DNA from: Syntrophaceae bacterium UBA6112
GTDB taxonomy: Bacteria; Desulfobacterota; Syntrophia; Syntrophales; UBA5619
DNA length: 50,195 nt
Assembly (NCBI GenBank): GCA_002423465.1
Contig: DIWG01000048.1
Coordinates: 1 to 50,195 of the forward strand
Reading direction: 5' to 3'
Shown in pieces: positions 6,995 through 14,179 of the stretch (position 1 is the stretch's first letter; every line of letters begins with the position of its first letter). Below the pieces are notes generated by a model that ran no database searches, was not told the DNA's origin, and saw only the letters and a list, made by a program, of their open reading frames with translations. A program made the position numbers and the translations under genes.

Positions 6995-7441
6995 TTATTT
7001 TAATTCCCACTTTTCAATAAATATTTTCCCCTTCTCTGTAAGCTCATATATTGCATCAATTATCTGTTTATCATTTTCATAGGAGGAAAGGTAATCTGAT
7101 GAATTTAATAACTGTAGTTCTACGAGGTGGCTGACAGAATATGGAGAAGCAACAACCAACTTGTTTCTATATGATTCCTTTAGGGCATTAACACCTTGTT
7201 GCGTTAAGGTTTTACAAATTAAACGTTTCTTAATATCTTTGAGTTCTTGTAGAGATGGACCTTTACCTTGGTGATATAAGTGATGACAATTATGACACAG
7301 GACTATTTTGTTGTCGTAAGACTCATCTTTTGGCTCTTGCTGAATTATATGATGTGTTGTTAAAACACGATAATCCTTGATACCACAATAAGCACAGGCA
7401 CCATCTGTTTCAGAAAATATCATCTCTTTCGTATCTGCCAT
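6995..7441 (-). CDS. HNH endonuclease-like cassette protein
   Basis: A 148-aa protein with an N-terminal HNH nuclease fold: C-A-Y-C-G near residues 16-20, the THHIIQQ motif near residue 30, an Asn in DNKIVLCHNCHHLYHQG (residues 43-60). The two Cys-x2-Cys pairs should bind structural zinc and the HH...N...H set binds the catalytic metal. The C-terminal half (residues 75-148) is helical, resembles a small winged-helix-like tail (DAIYELTEKGKIFIEKWE), and is not a recognised nuclease part. HNH proteins nick or cut DNA in restriction, mobile-element and defence contexts. It is the single gene of a cassette bounded by attC sites on both sides. Confidence 0.8.
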   Translation of the reverse strand: MADTKEMIFSETDGACAYCGIKDYRVLTTHHIIQQEPKDESYDNKIVLCHNCHHLYHQGKGPSLQELKDIKKRLICKTLTQQGVNALKESYRNKLVVASPYSVSHLVELQLLNSSDYLSSYENDKQIIDAIYELTEKGKIFIEKWELK

Positions 7442-7457
7442 AGTAATTGATATTTCT

Positions 7458-7517
7458 TTCTAACGTGCCAAAATCAGCCGCGCAGGTCACGGCGTCGGCT
7501 GGATTTGTTTGTTAGCT
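7458..7517 (-). repeat. attC site
   Basis: Read minus: AGCTAAC (7517-7511), ATCCAGCCG arm, central ACGCCGTGACCTGCG, CGGCTGATTT arm, then GTTAGAA (7464-7458). 60 bp, close to the classical minimum length. The preceding protease gene terminates inside it (its last residues QIQPTP are the usual translation of an attC arm). Confidence 0.8.
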
Positions 7518-8368
7518 TGCCTTTCAGTCTCAAGAACCTTCCGAAAAAACTGCTCGAAGTCCTCCAATTTTGTGGCTTTGATTACTATACCGAGATTGTT
7601 GGGTATAGACGAAATAGCAACAGGAACGTTTTGTGTTGGAATGCTAACAATTGTAATCTCACCACTTACCGTATGCTGAGGTCCGGCATAGAGAATGCCA
7701 AGCAGTTTCAATCGTCCTGGTCCAATTGTCATGCCGCCTGATTTTGTAGCATAACCGACCTGATTATAAAGAAACACCGGTGATCCGCTTGAACCAGGAA
7801 AGCAAGCTGCATCAATCAAAAATTCTGGTTTACCGTTCCAATCAAGGTTTGGGTGTGTTGCGGTAATGCCACGCCTAAATATGGGCATGTTATTGACTTT
7901 ATCCCATATCCCATTTGGATATCCAACCATTATGATCTCTTCCATCAAAACCATATCTTCATATTCGGCTTTGGATGGGATCAGCGACTTATCGAGTGAG
8001 ATATAAAAAAGCTGCTTAGATTCATTCCCTGCCGCTTCTAGTATAGGCGCAATTGGCATTGCACATAGATCAATATCTTTATCCGGGTGAGGTATCCACA
8101 TATGCTCAAAATTCTCAAACACGAATGCGTGATGCGTTTGTCGAAGTGGTTCGCGGTTGGCGTCAGCAAGGGTCATTAGAAACTGGCCTTTTCGTGCTCC
8201 AGCAACAACGTGCTTATTGGTCACGATTGCTGGCACATGAATTCCCTCGCTTTCAGCAAACCGAAAGAAAAACCCCGTTCCGGTACCCGTTTGACCATTT
8301 GCGAGCTGGCATTCTATTCGGACTGTACTGTGAGCAAGTTGTTCTGACGGTGACAATTTTGAAACCAT
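7487..8368 (-). CDS. Trypsin-like serine protease, cytoplasmic (cassette gene)
   Basis: A 293-aa protein of the chymotrypsin/trypsin-2 fold. The catalytic triad is visible as His53 in IVTNKHVV, Asp98 or Asp100 in HPDKDIDLC, and Ser194 in FPGSSGSPV with the preceding oxyanion Gly. There is no signal peptide, so it should act in the cytoplasm, unlike secreted HtrA-type proteases, and no PDZ domain follows. The C-terminus KQIQPTP is encoded within the attC. Cytoplasmic trypsin-like proteases are frequent in phage-defence and programmed-death modules, but no partner gene is in the same cassette, so that role is only inference. It sits between attC sites at 7458-7517 and 8388-8450. Confidence 0.85.
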   Translation of the reverse strand: MVSKLSPSEQLAHSTVRIECQLANGQTGTGTGFFFRFAESEGIHVPAIVTNKHVVAGARKGQFLMTLADANREPLRQTHHAFVFENFEHMWIPHPDKDIDLCAMPIAPILEAAGNESKQLFYISLDKSLIPSKAEYEDMVLMEEIIMVGYPNGIWDKVNNMPIFRRGITATHPNLDWNGKPEFLIDAACFPGSSGSPVFLYNQVGYATKSGGMTIGPGRLKLLGILYAGPQHTVSGEITIVSIPTQNVPVAISSIPNNLGIVIKATKLEDFEQFFRKVLETERQANKQIQPTP

Positions 8369-8387
8369 GTCTGTGCTCCCCTTATAA

Positions 8388-8450
8388 AGCTAACGTCAGG
8401 CGTCAGGGGTGCGGCGCTTTCGCCGCTCCCTCTGCACGCCCTGGTTGGGC
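8388..8450 (-). repeat. attC site
   Basis: Read minus: GCCCAAC (8450-8444, exact RYYYAAC), CAGGGCGTGCAGAGGGAGCG, a GCGAAAGCGC hairpin tip, CACCCCTGACGCCTG, then GTTAGCT (8394-8388). 63 bp; the arms pair with unpaired bases on one side. It is the attC proximal to the integrase remnant. Confidence 0.75.
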
Positions 8451-8461
8451 AGCATTTTGCC

Positions 8462-8983
8462 TTATTCATGAAATGACTCGATCCCAAGGTCGGACAATTC
8501 GAGTCCCAACTCAAGGAATCTCGGTGACACCTCTTTCATTACATGACTTGAAATCACGGTTCTCCGACTTCTGGCACTGGTGGAACTATGACTCTCCAGC
8601 ACTCTGACTAATGCCACCCGCACTAGAGGTACAAGTACCCCTGTTGCTTGATTGAAATCACCTGCATTTGTGTGGAATTTCAAAGGATCAACAATTCTGT
8701 AGTTGAAGCCAAACGAAATATCATAAGTTTTGCCATCCTGAAACGTTACATGAATCGGCCCCTTGAGATAACTCTGGTCTTTATCATGGGTCGCAGATGC
8801 TTGTTGTGGAGCCTGTTCAGCCATGAAAACACCGTATATCGACGCAAAGCTTCCACCAACAGTGAAGATAAGAAAGGATAACCAAATCAATGGCTGCCGG
8901 TGGTGTTCCGGGCAGAAAATTGATCCTGACACCTCACGTCTGCATCGACTGAGGTATCGTGTTATGCCGAAACACTTACCCAT
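8462..8983 (-). CDS. Membrane protein with N-terminal zinc-ribbon-like motif (first cassette)
   Basis: A 173-aa protein. Residues 4-26 (CFGITRYLSRCRREVSGSIFCPEH) carry a Cys...R-C...C-x2-H pattern like small zinc-binding motifs found at the start of many bacterial membrane proteins. A single hydrophobic segment follows (about 33-54, LIWLSFLIFTVGGSFASIYGVF), then a domain with ITVTF-like strands (GPIHVTFQDGKTYDISFGFNYRIVD) and a Thr/Ser/Arg-rich helix. No known family is recognised. It is the cassette nearest the integrase remnant, so in an active array it would be the most recently inserted. Its ribosome site is AGGAT near -10. Confidence 0.7.
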   Translation of the reverse strand: MGKCFGITRYLSRCRREVSGSIFCPEHHRQPLIWLSFLIFTVGGSFASIYGVFMAEQAPQQASATHDKDQSYLKGPIHVTFQDGKTYDISFGFNYRIVDPLKFHTNAGDFNQATGVLVPLVRVALVRVLESHSSTSARSRRTVISSHVMKEVSPRFLELGLELSDLGIESFHE

Positions 8984-9134
8984 CGTCTATCCTATTTGTT
9001 TATGCCCATCTACTGTTTAGATGGTTTCCAGATAATATCACCCTCTCCATTTGCTTCCGTATAATACACAACTCTTGAATGGCAGTATACCCTTGCTATT
9101 TAAGCTAGTTAGCGGAATAGTCGTATCTGCTTTG

Positions 9135-9163
9135 GCGTCTTATATGGTTCCCATATAAGACGC
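9135..9163. terminator. Perfect 13-bp hairpin after the integrase remnant
   Basis: GCGTCTTATATGG and its exact reverse complement CCATATAAGACGC are separated by TTC. It lies 12 bases beyond the integrase stop codon. A T-tract is lacking on either side, so it may be a transcription-end structure, a protein-binding palindrome or part of a recombination site; termination is only one possibility. Confidence 0.5.
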
Positions 9164-9174
9164 ATCATCAACGG

Positions 9175-9537
9175 TTACAAACTATCAACCGGACTTCGTA
9201 CACCATGTCCTCCACGGTTTAGGACATGCGTATAAATCATGGTCGTTCGTATATCCTTATGGCCCAATAGTTCCTGTATCGTTCGAATTTCCGGTTCAGC
9301 CATCTCAGCGGGATGTCGGACGTTGTGAAAGAAGATGTATCGTTTGACCCACTGGCAATAGGTCTGCCCGGTTCGACGGCTGTAATGGCGAGAGCGCAGG
9401 GATTCCCGCAGTTGATCAAGGAGCTTCGGTTTCGGGCGATCCGGAACACCGGTAGACAGGGGACTGACCGCTCGTCTTGGCGCGGGACTGGCCCGATTGG
9501 AGGTTATTATTTTGAGTGGCGCTTTTGTCCCCGTCAT
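9175..9537 (-). pseudogene. intI: Integron integrase (IntI) with large internal deletion
   Basis: A 120-codon frame joins two ends of an IntI-type tyrosine recombinase. Residues 35-83 (PKPKLLDQLRESLRSRHYSRR, then Y-C-Q-W-V-K-R-Y-I-F-F-H-N-V-R-H-P-A-E-M) are the N-terminal core-binding region. From residue 84, IRTIQELLGHKDIRTTMIYTHVL to GVRSPVDSL is the C-terminus, with the late catalytic His (LLGH) and the Tyr nucleophile (MIYTH). The middle, about 200 residues including the catalytic Arg and the His-x-x-Arg box, is gone, so it should be inactive. It is on the same strand as the cassettes and its 3' end faces them, the reverse of the usual divergent layout. Confidence 0.85.
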
Positions 9538-9717
9538 TCCTCTGCCCCTGTATCACGGTAAAGTGTGAGGGAAGGAACCTGTGACAGATCAAAGCCATCA
9601 GCCGAAAAGCTGGGCTACTGAACCACGCTGAGCTTCATTTGTCAATGATTTTGCATGCTCTTCTGCGATAGCGGGCTTTTCGTTTTACTCGCGGAGGTGT
9701 TTTCGTTATACGCTACG

Positions 9718-9872
9718 CGCATTCCCGGACAATCGCTGCCCATGTGGAATGCAAAAGAACTTCTCTATGCCATCGAAGGCTGCCGGATCCTGATCGTGAA
9801 TGATTATGAGCTGAACCTGATCGTCAGCAAGACCGGGAGGAATTCAACGAGAGGCTGAGCGGGTGTTGAGGT
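9718..9872 (+). pseudogene. Remnant of a second PfkB kinase gene
   Basis: Frame 1 encodes IPGQSLPMWNAKELLYAIEG and then CRILIVNDYELNLIVSKTG, matching residues about 172-208 of the kinase at 796-1713. It then jumps, with a frame change, to GAGGAATTCAACGAGAG (E-E-F-N-E-R-L), which corresponds to the last codons of that kinase. So both the 5' part and about 100 central codons are lost. Nucleotide divergence from the intact gene is noticeable (roughly one change in five to six bases), implying an old paralogue, not a recent duplication. The rest of 9538-9876 shows only a -35-like TTGACA (minus, 9639-9644) and no gene. Confidence 0.8.
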
Positions 9873-9876
9873 TCAT

Positions 9877-11478
9877 TCACAGAAACCCTTTGGGCTTCTG
9901 AAGCGCCGGTCGGACAGCGGGAGGGTTATTGGACCCCTCGATCACATACCGGTCATCGCCGGGATCGGGTTTGAATTCCAGGTTGAGCTTTCCGGCTTCA
10001 CTGATGTAGGAACCTTCCTTCAGGCGGATTTCGCCGTCCGTCACAACAACGATGGCGGATTCACCCGCGACCGGACAGCGCTGCTCGCAATATCCGCAGC
10101 CGTTGCACCGGGAGGTGACGACCACCGGCCGCCGATATCCGTCCACGGTCCGGAAAACAATGGCATTGTAAGGACAGATCTCGTCGCAGATCAGGCACGT
10201 CTTGTCCTGGGCCCAGACCAGGCACATCTCCTTGCGCAGGACGGCCGTTCCGACCTTGGCATAGGTTTTTTCCTCGAGCGGCAGGGAGCGGATCGCCTGG
10301 GTCGGACAGACCCTGCCGCAGACGTTGCAGTTCGGCTCGCACGCCGCCAGGCGCGGCTCCAGCTTCGGCGTCCAGAGGCCCGCTGAACCGGATTCCCAGA
10401 GGCAAGGCTGGAGAGTATTGGTCACGCACGATTTCATGCATTCTCCGCAGCGGATGCAGGTGCGCAGGAATTCGGTTTCGGGAAGCGCCCCCGGGGGCCG
10501 GATGAGCTGCCTTTTACCCTGAAGGAGGGTGAAGGGGGTCCGGAAAGACAGAAAGCCGAAGGTCAGGCCCCCGGCCAGGGAGGCGACAAATCCCCGGCGG
10601 GTGAGATCGAGAGCGGAATATTCGCCCATTCCGGAAAAGGAGACGGGAAAGGAGATCGCCTTCTGCGGGCAGACCCCGGCGCACTCCCGGCACTGGATGC
10701 ATTCCGCCGAACGGGTCTTCAACGGGTCTTCCCCGATGGCCCCCATTGGACAGCGCTTTTGGCAGGCCATGCACTGATTGCACGCCTCGCCGACCCGGCG
10801 CCGGAACACCCCGAGCGGCGAGATCAGGCTGAGCAGGGCGCCCAGCGGGCAGAGATAACGGCACCAGAACCGCGGCGCCAGGCGGCTCAGGGCAATCACC
10901 GTCCCGAAGATCGCGAGCGTCAGAGCCGTCATGTAATAGACGGGCTGGGAAAGTTGGAGATGGGAGAGGCCGACCCATCCGATTCCCCGGGAAAGGGGGC
11001 GGATCAGGTCCAGTAGGAGATTGAAGACGGCGATCACCGCGGGATGGAGGACGAAGGTGTAAAACCGGGTCAGGAGGGCAATCGGATCGATGAGATAGAC
11101 AAGGGCAACGCCTGTAAGGGCGGCGACGATGACCAGGATCAGCAGAATATATTTCCACCGGCGCAGATCCAAGTCCATCATCAGGCCCGGACGTCTGCTC
11201 TTCCGGAAAAAAAGAAAATCGAGGCCGTCGAGGCAGGCGCCCAACGGACAAACATACGCGCAAAAGAATCGCCCGACGGCCAGCGTCGCCCCGATCAGGA
11301 TCAGCGACCACAAGACGCGGCCGATCATCTCCCGCGATGCAATGACCGCATTGATCCCGAGCAGCGGGTTGATCCGCAGGTAAAGGTCGGCCGGGAGCCA
11401 ATCCGGCAGCCGATAGGTGGCCAGAACGAACAGGGCGGTGAAAAAAAGAAGCGACAGCGCCTGGATCGTTTTCCTCAT
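9877..11478 (-). CDS. NapH/NapG-like fused membrane polyferredoxin
   Basis: A 533-aa protein. The first ~240 residues hold about six membrane helices with two CPLGA loops (CAYVCPLGAC near 73, CRYLCPLGALLS near 210), the quinol-interacting NapH/CcoG/YccM arrangement. Two 4Fe-4S sites follow (CNQCMACQKRCPMGA; CIQCRECAGVCPQKA). At about 296 an internal twin-arginine-like segment LTRRGFVASLAGGLTFG precedes a NapG-like polyferredoxin with four more sites (CIRCGECMKSC, CEPNCNVCGRVCP, CLICDEICP, CNGCGYCEQRCP). NapH and NapG are normally separate quinol-oxidising and electron-transfer subunits, so this is a fusion. It overlaps the DUF362 gene upstream by 4 bp and should act with it in membrane electron transfer; the terminal acceptor is unknown. 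Confidence 0.85.
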   Translation of the reverse strand: MRKTIQALSLLFFTALFVLATYRLPDWLPADLYLRINPLLGINAVIASREMIGRVLWSLILIGATLAVGRFFCAYVCPLGACLDGLDFLFFRKSRRPGLMMDLDLRRWKYILLILVIVAALTGVALVYLIDPIALLTRFYTFVLHPAVIAVFNLLLDLIRPLSRGIGWVGLSHLQLSQPVYYMTALTLAIFGTVIALSRLAPRFWCRYLCPLGALLSLISPLGVFRRRVGEACNQCMACQKRCPMGAIGEDPLKTRSAECIQCRECAGVCPQKAISFPVSFSGMGEYSALDLTRRGFVASLAGGLTFGFLSFRTPFTLLQGKRQLIRPPGALPETEFLRTCIRCGECMKSCVTNTLQPCLWESGSAGLWTPKLEPRLAACEPNCNVCGRVCPTQAIRSLPLEEKTYAKVGTAVLRKEMCLVWAQDKTCLICDEICPYNAIVFRTVDGYRRPVVVTSRCNGCGYCEQRCPVAGESAIVVVTDGEIRLKEGSYISEAGKLNLEFKPDPGDDRYVIEGSNNPPAVRPALQKPKGFL

Positions 11479-12404
11479 GCAATTCCCTTATAGATCTTCA
11501 GCTTCTCCACATCGATCTGCCCCAGACCCCGCTGGTGAGCGATCAGCAGATGCTCCACCTGACGGCCCTTGAAGTTCCGGCCGTACCAGGGAACAATGCC
11601 CGCCCCGTAGGAATCGACCGCCACGGGGTCCGCGCCGGCCACGACGAGGTTCGGTTTCCGGACGTCACCCGGTCCCCCCGGCCCGCCGGAGGCCAGGGCG
11701 CGGGTGGCGTCGAGAATCGTCAACCGGGGCCGGATCACCGTCGCCAGGTCCGCGATCCCCTGGTTAATGTCGAATTGATAATGGAAGCTCCCCCGGTCCC
11801 AGATGAGGCCCATCAGGCCCTTCAGACCGAGGCTCACGCCCGTTGAGGAATGGGATTTTGCCACGGGAACGCTGATCAGCGCGGTGTTGTCCAGGATGTC
11901 CCTGAGGACCTCTACCCGGTTGAGAACCTTTCCCTGGGGAATCCTGATCTCCTGAAAGAATTTCCGATCCTGCAGGGCGAGGACATGGACGCCCGGAACG
12001 TGCTGTTTGCACGCATCCCGGATTCCCGTCCGGTCGAGACAGAGCTCGGCCCTCTGCAGCGTATGATCCAGGACCAGAATCTCCCGGGCTCCCGCCTCCA
12101 TGCAGGCTCGGGCCACGGCAACAACGACCATAGGGTGGGTCGTCGCAGCGAAATCGGGGCTCTTGGCGAAGGACATGTTGGGTTTGATGACGACGCGCTG
12201 CCCCTGTTTCACAAAGCGGGAGATCCCTCCCAGAGCCTCCAGCGCCTTGCGGGCGGCGGCGGCCGGCTCGCCCGAAATCACCGCAAGATCCGGTTCATCG
12301 GCCGCATTCAGGAAAACGGGATTTCCCACCAGGCCGATTGCCGCACCCGCCGCGGTTGCCATCAGGAACTGCCGCCGTGAGATGCCTCCTCGATCGCCGT
12401 TCAT
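11475..12404 (-). CDS. DUF362 domain protein, Tat-exported
   Basis: A 309-aa protein with a clear twin-arginine signal (ISRRQFLMATAAGAAIGLVG, residues 8-28). The rest matches the DUF362 family: VVIKPNMSFAKSPDFAATTHP near 70, an H-x-L-Q-R-type segment, NTALISVPVAKSHSSTGVSLGLKGLMG around 170, and DATRALASGGPGG followed by a D-P-V-A-V-D motif. DUF362 proteins often accompany 4Fe-4S proteins and are of unknown biochemical role; no ferredoxin Cys motif is present here. It is translationally coupled to the membrane polyferredoxin downstream (4-bp overlap), suggesting a periplasmic partner of that complex. Confidence 0.85.
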   Translation of the reverse strand: MNGDRGGISRRQFLMATAAGAAIGLVGNPVFLNAADEPDLAVISGEPAAAARKALEALGGISRFVKQGQRVVIKPNMSFAKSPDFAATTHPMVVVAVARACMEAGAREILVLDHTLQRAELCLDRTGIRDACKQHVPGVHVLALQDRKFFQEIRIPQGKVLNRVEVLRDILDNTALISVPVAKSHSSTGVSLGLKGLMGLIWDRGSFHYQFDINQGIADLATVIRPRLTILDATRALASGGPGGPGDVRKPNLVVAGADPVAVDSYGAGIVPWYGRNFKGRQVEHLLIAHQRGLGQIDVEKLKIYKGIA

Positions 12405-12493
12405 CGTCAGCCTTCCTCTTCCCGCCGGGCAGATTCAATCCGTGCGAACGGATCCTCTTCCGCCCCGTAAGCCTGCCGGTGGGAATCCTTTCC

Positions 12494-13306
12494 TCACCCT
12501 CCGCTCTTCATGAGAGGGCGATTGATTACGGGAACGATATCGCCCACGCCATTGAACACATACGTTGGACGGTAGGGGAAGTTGTCCATTTCCACCCTGG
12601 AGGTTACGCCGCTTAAAACGAGCAGCGTATCGATTCCCGCCTCGATTCCGGCAACGACGTCGGTGTCCATCCGGTCGCCGATGACGATGGTCTCTTCCCG
12701 GGTGCAGCCGATCTTTTTCAATGCGTGGCGCATCATGAGCGGGTTGGGTTTGCCGATAAAATAGGCCTCCTTGCCCGTGACCAGTTCGATGGGCGCGATG
12801 AGCGCCTTGGTGGCGGGCAGGATGCCCTCCTCGAACCGGTCGGTCAGATCGGGATTGGTGCCGATGAGCCTTGCCCCATGGAGGACACAGTGGATGGCCC
12901 GGGCGATTTTTTCGAAGCCGTAGGCCTTGGTTTCGCCGACGATCACGTAATCGGGATTGACCTCATTCATCGAAAAGCCGGCATCGTACAGGGCGTTTGT
13001 CAGCCCTGATTCGCCGATGACATAGGCGCTGCCGCCGGGGCATTGGCTCGCAAGAAACTGCGCCGTCGCCAGGGCGCTGGTGTAGAAAACATCCTGATCG
13101 ACGTCGATCCCCAGGCGCGCCAGCTTTTCGCGCAGTTCCCGCGGCGACCGCTCGCTCGAGTTGGTCAAAAAACAGAATTTCTTTTTTCCGCGCCGGAGCC
13201 ATGCGACGAACTCCTTGACGCCCGGCAGCAGGCGGTTGCCGTGGTAGAGCACGCCGTCCATGTCGCAGATGAAGCCGTTCTTGTTTTTGATGAGGTCGAT
13301 GTCCAT
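12494..13306 (-). CDS. HAD-IIA family phosphatase (NagD-like)
   Basis: A 270-aa cytoplasmic hydrolase. Motif I is DMDGVLYHG near residue 15 (nucleophile and acid/base Asp), motif II FLTNSSERSP near 47, a Lys in the cap/motif III region (FIGKPNPLMM, about 187), and motif IV GDRMDTDVVAGIEAG near 208. This is the HAD-IIA layout of NagD and phosphoglycolate/pyridoxal-phosphate phosphatases, which remove phosphate from small metabolites via an aspartyl-phosphate. The substrate is not evident. It lies upstream of the DUF362 gene in a minus-strand cluster. Confidence 0.88.
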   Translation of the reverse strand: MDIDLIKNKNGFICDMDGVLYHGNRLLPGVKEFVAWLRRGKKKFCFLTNSSERSPRELREKLARLGIDVDQDVFYTSALATAQFLASQCPGGSAYVIGESGLTNALYDAGFSMNEVNPDYVIVGETKAYGFEKIARAIHCVLHGARLIGTNPDLTDRFEEGILPATKALIAPIELVTGKEAYFIGKPNPLMMRHALKKIGCTREETIVIGDRMDTDVVAGIEAGIDTLLVLSGVTSRVEMDNFPYRPTYVFNGVGDIVPVINRPLMKSGG

Positions 13307-13408
13307 GTAAATATTCTACGCGGACATATCCATAAAAGCAATATCCGTCTGCCTCAGGATGATTTGGGAATATTTTGCCGGGGGGGCATTTCGGCGGGGA
13401 ACCGCCTC

Positions 13409-14053
13409 TCAGACCTGGACGATCTTTCGGGAGGGCAGTTCGATGCAGGTCAGAGATCCTCCATAGACCGCCCCCGTGTCGATGCCGATCTTGTTGTTCT
13501 CGATCAGCGGTTCGCAGAGGGCGGTATGGCCGAAGACGACGGTTTTCCCGAAATCGCAGCCCGAATTGATGAACTCGTCACGGATCCAAAGGAGGTCTTC
13601 CGGCGACTGCCTGGATAGCGAGATCCCCGGCCGGAGGCCCGCGTGGACGAAGAGATACTCCTCCGTTTCGTAATAGAGGGGGAGGGAGGCGAGGAAACAA
13701 AGGTGCTCCTCCGGGATTCCCCTGCCCATTTGGGCGCCGTCGAGCGTGATGCCGTAGGAGAAGAGCGTGACTCCGCCGCCGTTCGCAAAGTAGAGCTCTT
13801 TATCCTGCCCTTCCAGGTAATAATTGAGGAACATCGCCTCGTGGTTTCCCTGGAGGCAGATCATGTTCGGAAATGCTTTTTTCAGATCGAGAAGGGTGTC
13901 GATAACCTCTCCGGGTCCGGGTCCGCGGTCGAGGTAATCCCCAATGAAGACGAGGGTGTCGGCGAGCGGATCGGGCGCGATCCGCTCAAGAAGTTGCATC
14001 AGCTTGTCATTGCAACCGTGGATGTCGCCAATGGCGAATATCCGACTGGTCAT
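13409..14053 (-). CDS. Metallophosphoesterase, PPP/ApaH-like
   Basis: A 214-aa protein when begun at MTSRIFAIGDIHGC (14053), preceded by GGAGGA 8 bases away; the longer frame to 14104 lacks a ribosome site. It shows the ordered metal-binding motifs GDIHG (10), GDYLDRGPGPGEV (about 44), GNHE (about 74), and later FVHAGLRPG and VFGHT. These bind two metal ions and are shared by serine/threonine protein phosphatases and dinucleoside polyphosphatases. Whether it removes phosphate from proteins or from Ap4A-type nucleotides cannot be decided. It is a single gene between the HAD phosphatase and ftsY. Confidence 0.87.
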   Translation of the reverse strand: MTSRIFAIGDIHGCNDKLMQLLERIAPDPLADTLVFIGDYLDRGPGPGEVIDTLLDLKKAFPNMICLQGNHEAMFLNYYLEGQDKELYFANGGGVTLFSYGITLDGAQMGRGIPEEHLCFLASLPLYYETEEYLFVHAGLRPGISLSRQSPEDLLWIRDEFINSGCDFGKTVVFGHTALCEPLIENNKIGIDTGAVYGGSLTCIELPSRKIVQV

Positions 14054-14179
14054 AACGTTTTTCCTCCGAATGTATCCACCGCGGCCTATCCCCGTGCGAT
14101 CCATCCCTCGGGGGGAACTTCACCGCCGCCTGCAGTGAAGCGGTTCGTTTTGCATTCCGGGCTTCCGCACCGGAACGGT

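Noticed and set aside
9538..9717. Functional attI and Pc promoter upstream of the integrase
   Set aside because: No cassettes lie on this side and no convincing core or promoter pair was found; only an isolated TTGACA on the minus strand.
10514..11482. Open frame in the alternative minus frame over the polyferredoxin gene
   Set aside because: The other frame has Cys motifs, membrane helices and the coupling to DUF362; this one is Pro/Arg-rich noise.
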